From the NCBI GenBank assembly GCA_017857855.1, contig JAFMCI010000001.1, forward strand, positions 1-33,981: DNA of 33,981 nucleotides, written 5' to 3'. Below the pieces are notes generated by a model, which ran no database searches, was not told where the DNA came from, and saw nothing but the letters and a program-made list of their open reading frames with translations. The stretch is from Bacteroidia bacterium (GTDB lineage: Bacteria > Bacteroidota > Bacteroidia > NS11-12g > UBA9320). Made by a program: the position numbers and the translations under genes. This document shows, piece after piece, positions 27,648 through 33,981 of the stretch. The first letter of the stretch is position 1. Every line of letters starts with the position of its first letter.

Positions 27648-30600
27648 ATGAATAATTTTAAACGTATAAATACCATAGGTGGGTGGTTGACCTTTATAGT
27701 TGCATTAGCTGTGTATATACTTACGCTCGAACCCTCTGTGAGTTTATGGGATTGTGGTGAATTTATATCGGCATCATACAGACTTCAGGTAGTACATCCT
27801 CCGGGAGCTCCGTTGTTTTTGATGTTGGGCAGAATATTCACTTTATTTGCTGAACCAGGAACAAACGAAGTAGCCATTGCTGTAAATATGCTAAGTGCAG
27901 TAGCAAGTGCTGCTACCGTAATGTTTACCTTTTGGATCACGACGCATTTCGCAAAAAAAATACTAAAATTAGACTTAAATACCTCTAATATAGAGCTAAG
28001 CAGTGCTATCGCTATTCTAGGATCTGGACTTGTAGCTGCTTTGTCAGTTACTTTTATGGATACTTTCTGGTTTAGTGCCGTGGAGGCAGAGGTATATGCT
28101 GCTTCATCTTGCTTTATGGCCTTAGCATTTTGGGCCATTTTGAAATGGGAGCGTGTAAAAGACGAGCCGACGTCAGATAGATGGATTGTATTTATAGCTT
28201 ACGTTATAGGTTTAGGTATTGGTCTCCACTTATTAAACTTGCTAGTTGTTCCAGCTATCATACTTTATTATTTCATTAATAAATTTGGTGCGTCAAGAAG
28301 CAACATTCTAAAAGCGACCGCAATTGGGCTTGGTTCTATCGCACTTCTACAGTGGGTAGTTATCCCTAAGACGCCAGAAATTGCTGCTTTCTTTGACAGA
28401 ATTTTTGTAAATAGTTTTGGTTTACCATTTAATTCTGGAGTATTGTTTTTCTTATTACTGATCGTATTGGCTATTGTTTTCGGATTGAGATATACTATAA
28501 GGAAGAATAAGCCAATGGCTAATTTAGTGATTTTATGCTATGCGTTTATTATGCTTGGCTTTTCATCATACTCGATGGTTGTTATCCGATCTATTGCAGG
28601 TCCAGCTATAAATATGAATGATCCTCAAGATGCTCAAAGCTTATTGAGCTATATCAATCGTGAACAATATGGGTCTAGACCATTAATAAGCGGACCATAT
28701 TGGAATGCACAACCTACCGGTATAATTGAGACAGGCAAAAATTATAGAAGAGGGGAAGGAGAGTATATTGTTACTGGGAAAAAGCAAGAATATGAGTTTG
28801 ATTCTAGAAGCACTACTTTTTTGCCTAGAATGGGTGATATGTCAGAAAAATCTGATTACTATCCTATCTGGTGCGATATGGATGATATGTTCTATAGTAT
28901 TAGAAGCTTAGAGCAAAAAGTTCAGCAAGATCCTACGAATGCAGATTTACAAGAACAATTAAAAACTGCAAAAGCAACCAAACCTAGTTTTGGAAACAAC
29001 ATGACCTTTATGTTCAGATATCAACTTGGGTGGATGTACTGGAGATATTTCATGTGGAATTTTGTCGGTCGTCAAAATGATCTTCAGAATGTAACGGGAA
29101 ACAGCCAACAAGGGAATTGGATTTCTGGTATAACTGGTTTTGACGAATGGAGATTGCGAGCACCGCAACAAGTTACTAGTCAAATGGAATATAATAAAGC
29201 TAGAAATGTATATTACTTCTTGCCGCTTATTTTGGGAATTTTAGGTATGATCGTCATGTTTAAAAGAGCCAAAATGGATTTTTATGCGGTATTGGTAATG
29301 TTCGTCTTTACAGGTATTCTGGTTGTTATTTACCTAAATCAACCACCTATGGAGCCACGTGAAAGAGACTATACTAACGTAGGGTCTTATCAAGTCTTCT
29401 GTATCTGGATCGGGCTAAGTGTACTTTTCTTGGTAGACTTGGTGAAAAATAAAAAGGCGAAAACAATAACGGCTTTGGGGGCCACGGCAATAGCTTTATT
29501 CGCAGCACCATTTTTAATGGGTTCTCAAAACTGGGATGATCATGATAGATCAGATAGATATTTGGGAATATCCTTTGCAAAGAATTACCTAGAAAGTTGC
29601 GAAAAAAATGCAATTCTATTCACCAATGGTGATAACGACACCTATCCATTATGGTATGCCCAAAATGTGGAAGGAATTAGAACAGATATTCGAATTATCA
29701 ATTTAAGTCTTTTACCTACAGAGTGGTATAGTAGCGCCTTGAGAAAAAAAGTGTTTGACTCTGAACCGTTACCTATGTCTATACCCGCAGAGAGTATAGT
29801 GGCAGGAAAACGTGATTATGTTAGATATATGGACAATAGAACATTAGATCAAAATCAGTTTTATCCATTAGATCAAGTTTTAGGCTTTATGACGGATGAT
29901 AGTAAGACAGAATTTGTGACCAGCAGAGATGAACGCGAAAACTATTTCCCTGTCAAGAATTTCAGTATAGAAGTAGATAAAGAAGCGGTTATTAAAACAG
30001 GCTATCTGCCAGCAGGAGATTACGATAAAATCGTAGATAAAATGCGATGGAATATAGGAAAAAATGCTCTGCATAAAGGAGATATTACAGTGCTTGACAT
30101 TATAGCAACAAATGCAAAAAATGGCTGGACGAGACCTATCTATTGGACAACTACTACTGGTTCTGAAGTATACATGAATATGGATAAATACTTACGACAT
30201 AATGGTCTAACCTATCAATTGCTCCCAGTAGAAAGACAGCCAAATATGCGTGGTATGGATGACATGGACAAACTCTACAATACGTTGATGAATGTATATG
30301 TTTGGGGTAACATGGACAAAGGAACTTTATATTTAGACGATAAGGCTCAGTTAGTTCCACAAAACCTTCGTCAGTTATTTGTATCTGTTGCTGATTATCA
30401 TTCAAGAACTGGAAGATTAGATTCTGCTGCTAATATGATTGATAAGTGCTTCGCATCTATGCCAGAAAGTTTATTACCAATGGATCTTAGGTTAAAAGCA
30501 GCAAGTGCCGATATTTATTATAGATGTAGTCAAATAGAAAAAGGAGACAAATATTTGTCGGAAGTAGGAGATGCCGCTTTTGAAGAGGTGCAATATTACA

Positions 30601-30758
30601 ATAAGTTTAAAACCAAAGGTATTCAAAGTGTAGAAGGTGATAAGCGTGATAATATTGAGATACTGCGTAACGTAGCTGCAGCAGCAAGAGCATATAAACG
30701 TGACGCGTTAGCTAAGAAATACGAAGACCTATACACTCAAGTTAATATAGCCTACTAA
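27648..30758 (+). CDS. DUF2723 family membrane protein (protein O-mannosyltransferase-like)
   Basis: WLTFIVALAVYILTLEPSVSLWDCGEFISASYRLQVVHPPGAPLFLMLGRIFTLF; many transmembrane segments; PPMEPRERDYTNVGSYQVF; NAILFTNGDNDTYPLWYAQNVEGIRTDIRIINLSLLPTEWY. Confidence 0.92.
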   Translation: MNNFKRINTIGGWLTFIVALAVYILTLEPSVSLWDCGEFISASYRLQVVHPPGAPLFLMLGRIFTLFAEPGTNEVAIAVNMLSAVASAATVMFTFWITTHFAKKILKLDLNTSNIELSSAIAILGSGLVAALSVTFMDTFWFSAVEAEVYAASSCFMALAFWAILKWERVKDEPTSDRWIVFIAYVIGLGIGLHLLNLLVVPAIILYYFINKFGASRSNILKATAIGLGSIALLQWVVIPKTPEIAAFFDRIFVNSFGLPFNSGVLFFLLLIVLAIVFGLRYTIRKNKPMANLVILCYAFIMLGFSSYSMVVIRSIAGPAINMNDPQDAQSLLSYINREQYGSRPLISGPYWNAQPTGIIETGKNYRRGEGEYIVTGKKQEYEFDSRSTTFLPRMGDMSEKSDYYPIWCDMDDMFYSIRSLEQKVQQDPTNADLQEQLKTAKATKPSFGNNMTFMFRYQLGWMYWRYFMWNFVGRQNDLQNVTGNSQQGNWISGITGFDEWRLRAPQQVTSQMEYNKARNVYYFLPLILGILGMIVMFKRAKMDFYAVLVMFVFTGILVVIYLNQPPMEPRERDYTNVGSYQVFCIWIGLSVLFLVDLVKNKKAKTITALGATAIALFAAPFLMGSQNWDDHDRSDRYLGISFAKNYLESCEKNAILFTNGDNDTYPLWYAQNVEGIRTDIRIINLSLLPTEWYSSALRKKVFDSEPLPMSIPAESIVAGKRDYVRYMDNRTLDQNQFYPLDQVLGFMTDDSKTEFVTSRDERENYFPVKNFSIEVDKEAVIKTGYLPAGDYDKIVDKMRWNIGKNALHKGDITVLDIIATNAKNGWTRPIYWTTTTGSEVYMNMDKYLRHNGLTYQLLPVERQPNMRGMDDMDKLYNTLMNVYVWGNMDKGTLYLDDKAQLVPQNLRQLFVSVADYHSRTGRLDSAANMIDKCFASMPESLLPMDLRLKAASADIYYRCSQIEKGDKYLSEVGDAAFEEVQYYNKFKTKGIQSVEGDKRDNIEILRNVAAAARAYKRDALAKKYEDLYTQVNIAY

Positions 30759-30770
30759 TAGGCATTAAAG

Positions 30771-31505
30771 ATGAGCAAAGAAGGCATAATTATTGGTTAC
30801 CATGCAGTAGAAGAATTGCTGCAAAGTGGGGTAACCATAGGGAAAGTATATATAAACGCAAAAGCTGATAGGCACAAAATTGGTGCTCTTCGATTGTTAG
30901 CGAAAGAGAGCGATACACCATTTCAGATGGTGCCTGTCGAGAAGCTGAATAGAATAACGCGCGCTAACCATCAAGGTGTAATAGCTGTAAAAAGTCCTAT
31001 TGATTTTGTTCCACTTGAAGAAACCATTACACGAATGTTTGAAGAGGGGAAACCGCCTAAAATACTCATAGCAGATGGTGTCCAAGACATACGAAATATA
31101 GGCGCTATTGCTCGCTCTTGCGTAGCTTTTGGCGTAGATCTGATGATAGTGGGTGTAAAGGCAAATGCTGAAATAGGTGAAGGAGCTATAAAATCAAGTG
31201 CTGGAGCACTCTTAAAATTACCGGTAGCGCGTGTAAGTAGTTTGTCAAATACACTCACATACTTAAAAAGTTGGGGTCTAAAACAAATAGCAGCGAGTGA
31301 AAAGTCAGAGAGCTTTTTGGAGCTTTCATCTTTTACAGGATTAGACTCTTGGGTACTATGGATGGGAAATGAAGATAAAGGACTTAGCAGGGAACGCCTA
31401 TCAGAAATGGATGCCATTGTAAGAATAAAAATGCAAGAAAGTGTCGACTCTCTCAACGTTTCGGTAGCCGCAGGCATTTTACTTCACACCCTATACTCCA
31501 AGTAA
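30771..31505 (+). CDS. rlmB: 23S rRNA (guanosine-2'-O-)-methyltransferase RlmB (SpoU/TrmH family)
   Basis: IIIGYHAVEELLQSG; ILIADGVQDIRNIGAIARSCVAFGVDLMI; WVLWMGNEDKGLS; RIKMQESVDSLNVSVAAGILLHTLY. Confidence 0.93.
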   Translation: MSKEGIIIGYHAVEELLQSGVTIGKVYINAKADRHKIGALRLLAKESDTPFQMVPVEKLNRITRANHQGVIAVKSPIDFVPLEETITRMFEEGKPPKILIADGVQDIRNIGAIARSCVAFGVDLMIVGVKANAEIGEGAIKSSAGALLKLPVARVSSLSNTLTYLKSWGLKQIAASEKSESFLELSSFTGLDSWVLWMGNEDKGLSRERLSEMDAIVRIKMQESVDSLNVSVAAGILLHTLYSK

Positions 31506-31556
31506 TCAGCAGTTTAGGCACTTTAATATTTTATTCAAAAAATTGGTTTAAATTTT

Positions 31557-31564
31557 TATTTTCG
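31557..31564 (+). promoter_or_regulatory. Candidate -7-like box TATTTTCG upstream of the DUF2795 gene
   Basis: TTTTTATTTTCGCAATC; same octamer at 27611-27618 upstream of the DUF2723 gene. No convincing -33 element. Confidence 0.35.
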
Positions 31565-31627
31565 CAATCAAATTAATGGGCAGCTTGTATGCCTCTAAAT
31601 GTTTAACCAAAATTAAAATTAAACAAA

Positions 31628-31849
31628 ATGTATTGGACTTTAGAATTAGCATCTTATTTGGATGACGCTCCTTGGCCAGCAACAAAGGATGAACTTATTG
31701 ACTTTGCGATTAGAACTGGTGCACCTCTTGAGGTAGTAGAAAATCTTCAAGAACTTGAAGACGATGGAGAACCTTTTGAAACAATAGAAGAAATTTGGTC
31801 TGAGTATCCGTCGACGGACGATTACTTCTTTAACCAAGACGAATTGTAA
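31628..31849 (+). CDS. DUF2795 domain protein (73 aa)
   Basis: MYWTLELASYLDDAPWPATKDELIDFAIRTGAPLEVVENLQELEDDGEPFETIEEIWSEYPSTDDYFFNQDE, a highly acidic small protein of the type widespread in Bacteroidota. Confidence 0.88.
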   Translation: MYWTLELASYLDDAPWPATKDELIDFAIRTGAPLEVVENLQELEDDGEPFETIEEIWSEYPSTDDYFFNQDEL

Positions 31850-31880
31850 AAAACGCACCAATCTATAAAGGTATTTAACT

Positions 31881-31913
31881 AAAAGCCCCGATATCAAATA
31901 TATCGGGGCTTTT
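31881..31913 (+). terminator. Intrinsic terminator after the DUF2795 gene
   Basis: AAAAGCCCCGATAT-CAAAT-ATATCGGGGCTTTT, 14-bp perfect stem plus T-run. Confidence 0.92.
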
Positions 31914-31966
31914 TTATGGTGATAATTTCGTTATTAACTAATCGATTGTTCTAAAATGACAGCTTT

Positions 31967-32581
31967 TTAAAATGCCATTCCTATCTCAAAACTCAAGCTT
32001 TTTATCGTTTTACCATTACCTGTTTTAGGGTAGTAGCCTATAAAATTAACATTGTTATTAGCACTTATTAAAGCGAGTTTGGCCCCGATCTGAAGGGACA
32101 CAGTATTGCCTTTTATGTGATAATAAGATGCCACCCCAATGTCGTAGTCTTTGAAACCAATATCGTTTAATTCGGGTTTTTTCTTAGCGCCAATAAAAAG
32201 TGATGATAGTGCAAGATAGGATGCGTATGGACCTAAGGTAATGGCCTTGTTACTGTTTGGGATATTATAAAGGGGTTGTGCGCATATATCTACATAAAAT
32301 GTTGAAATACGTGAATAACCAGTGTCTCCATTTTTGAATTTAGAGCCTCGAAAACTGCCAACGGCCTCTGTGTACAAACTCCATCTATTCTCAGGGTTAA
32401 AAATGATATATGGACCAGCGGTATATCCGAATTTAGGTCGTGGATTCTGTAATTCTGAACCTATTAAAGTCGAGATATTAATATTTGTTTTGATACCTAC
32501 TTTGTGAGGAAATTCTGCTTTTTGCTGTGCAGTAACAGTGGTTAATAAAAACAATAGCGGTATGAAACAGAAGAGTCTCAT
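31967..32581 (-). CDS. Outer-membrane beta-barrel/porin-family-like protein with signal peptide
   Basis: [20 protein letters not shown] signal; alternating aromatic strands; ends [10 protein letters not shown] (terminal Phe). Confidence 0.7.
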   Translation of the reverse strand: MRLFCFIPLLFLLTTVTAQQKAEFPHKVGIKTNINISTLIGSELQNPRPKFGYTAGPYIIFNPENRWSLYTEAVGSFRGSKFKNGDTGYSRISTFYVDICAQPLYNIPNSNKAITLGPYASYLALSSLFIGAKKKPELNDIGFKDYDIGVASYYHIKGNTVSLQIGAKLALISANNNVNFIGYYPKTGNGKTIKSLSFEIGMAF

Positions 32582-33981
32582 TCGATTTTTTTGCCTTGGA
32601 GTGCTTTTGCGATATTTTTGTCCATAGCTTTTTCTGCAAATTGACGACTATATGTGTTAAGAGAATCTGTATGTTTAATAATAGCATCTCTGTCTTTGTT
32701 CTCTATGGCGTTTTGAATCTCTCTTATGTATTCGTTAATTATGACAACGTTAGCTTCCAAAAGCAGATCTGTATGTTCTCGTGTGAATTTTTGTGTGGCG
32801 TATATAAGTTGCTCTGCTTCTGTTTTGGCTTCCACAAACGAGCGTATATCCAAGTCAGATTGCGCATGAAGAATACTGTTACTTAACATAAGTTTTATTT
32901 CATCGTCTGTTAATCCGTATTGCGGAGTCATTTCTACGGTTTGTTTAACTCCGGATCGGGTTTCTTCCGCATTTACTTGTAATATACCGTCTGCATTTAA
33001 CATAAATGTCATAGCTATCTTAGGTAAACCTGCAGGCATTGCAGGTATGCCTTTTAGTACAAATTCACCTAATTTTCTATTGTCCGAAACAAGCTCACGC
33101 TCACCTTGGTAGATGTTTACAAGCAGGTTTACTTGCCCATCAACAGAAGTAGTGTATTCTTTACGCAGCTTAGTTGGTATTTTAGTGTTTCTAGGTATAA
33201 GAACATCCATTAGTCCGCCCAAGGTTTCTATACCTAAAGATAATGGTGTTACATCTAGTAGCAACATGTCTTTTCTATTGCCTGCTAAAATATCTGCTTC
33301 AATAGCGGCACCAAGTGCAACTACTTCATCAGGGTTGAGGGTGTCGTTTATTTTAGCAGAGCTAAAAAATTGTTGTACTGCATTTTTTACTGCCGGCGTG
33401 CGTGTGCTGCCACCAACGAGTACTATTTCGTCTATGTCTGTAGCGATTAGCTCAGCATCTTTAAGTGCTCTTTGGCAGCAATCCATGGTTTGATTTAAAA
33501 GAGGAATAAGTAACTCATTAAGTTGCACACGAGATAAGAATAACTCGATTTCCTTTTTACTCAAGTTTATAGACGTTGAAAAAGTTTCTTTTGAGCTCAG
33601 TTCTTTTTTTGCTTTCTCTGCGGTTAGTCGTAATAATTGATGTTCACTTGGACTATCCGGATCTAATCGGTTTTTAGCCATCCAGAATGCTACAATTTTT
33701 TTATCAATATCGTCACCACCTAAATAGGTATCACCGTTGGTCGATAATACCTCAAAAATACCGGCATGTATATTTAAAATCGAAATATCAAATGTGCCAC
33801 CTCCTAGGTCATATACGGCAACGGTTTTTGGCTCGTCCGTATTTTGACCAATACCATAAGCTAAACTAGCTGCAGTTGGCTCGTTTATAATGCGTAGCAC
33901 GTCTAGTCCTGCTAGTTTCCCAGCATCTCTTGTTGCCTGTCGTTGAGAGTCGTTAAAATAGGCTGGAACAGTGATAACCAC
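32578..33981 (-). CDS. hscA: Hsp70-family chaperone, HscA-like (N-terminus cut by window edge)
   Basis: [96 protein letters not shown]; short HscA-type C-terminus rather than DnaK EEVDK tail. Confidence 0.82.
   Translation of the reverse strand: MVITVPAYFNDSQRQATRDAGKLAGLDVLRIINEPTAASLAYGIGQNTDEPKTVAVYDLGGGTFDISILNIHAGIFEVLSTNGDTYLGGDDIDKKIVAFWMAKNRLDPDSPSEHQLLRLTAEKAKKELSSKETFSTSINLSKKEIELFLSRVQLNELLIPLLNQTMDCCQRALKDAELIATDIDEIVLVGGSTRTPAVKNAVQQFFSSAKINDTLNPDEVVALGAAIEADILAGNRKDMLLLDVTPLSLGIETLGGLMDVLIPRNTKIPTKLRKEYTTSVDGQVNLLVNIYQGERELVSDNRKLGEFVLKGIPAMPAGLPKIAMTFMLNADGILQVNAEETRSGVKQTVEMTPQYGLTDDEIKLMLSNSILHAQSDLDIRSFVEAKTEAEQLIYATQKFTREHTDLLLEANVVIINEYIREIQNAIENKDRDAIIKHTDSLNTYSRQFAEKAMDKNIAKALQGKKIE

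Noticed and set aside
30971-31477. 168-aa minus-strand ORF opposite rlmB
   Set aside because: Lies wholly inside a well-supported RlmB gene; composition is that of an antisense reading.
1-33981. Mobile elements, CRISPR arrays, phage or defence islands
   Set aside because: No transposase, integrase, cas, toxin-antitoxin or restriction genes recognised and no regularly spaced repeats seen; gene content is mostly core.

Overview
The window is about 34 kb of compact, low-GC chromosomal DNA from a Bacteroidota (Flavobacteriia-like) bacterium. Lineage evidence is two T9SS C-terminal sorting domains, a fused E1 alpha/beta dehydrogenase, DUF2723 and DUF2795 proteins, and Bacteroidota-style TANNTTTG -7 boxes. 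Most of it is conserved core genome: BCKDH-type E1, prc, ndk, nrnA, an FKBP lipoprotein, an ABC exporter, corA, mscS, fabH, infB-nusA-rimP, rlmB and an hscA-like chaperone. A TonB receptor and the hscA-like gene are cut by the window edges. I found no CRISPR array, tRNA, rRNA, IS element or prophage. The most interesting parts are: (i) a tightly overlapping light-dependent repair operon (SDR, an unlisted 45-aa DUF2256 ORF, Cry-DASH, a DUF429 RNase H-fold protein, and an FeS-BCP/CryPro-type photolyase that seems to lack most Fe-S cluster cysteines); and (ii) a well-formed promoter followed by an intrinsic-terminator hairpin in the short 5' leader of rimP-nusA-infB, a candidate attenuator through which NusA could regulate itself. 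Additional points are a perfect nusA/infB intercistronic hairpin, candidate leaderless genes and an adjacent 2OG-oxygenase/methyltransferase pair. All calls come from reading the sequence; no database search was run.
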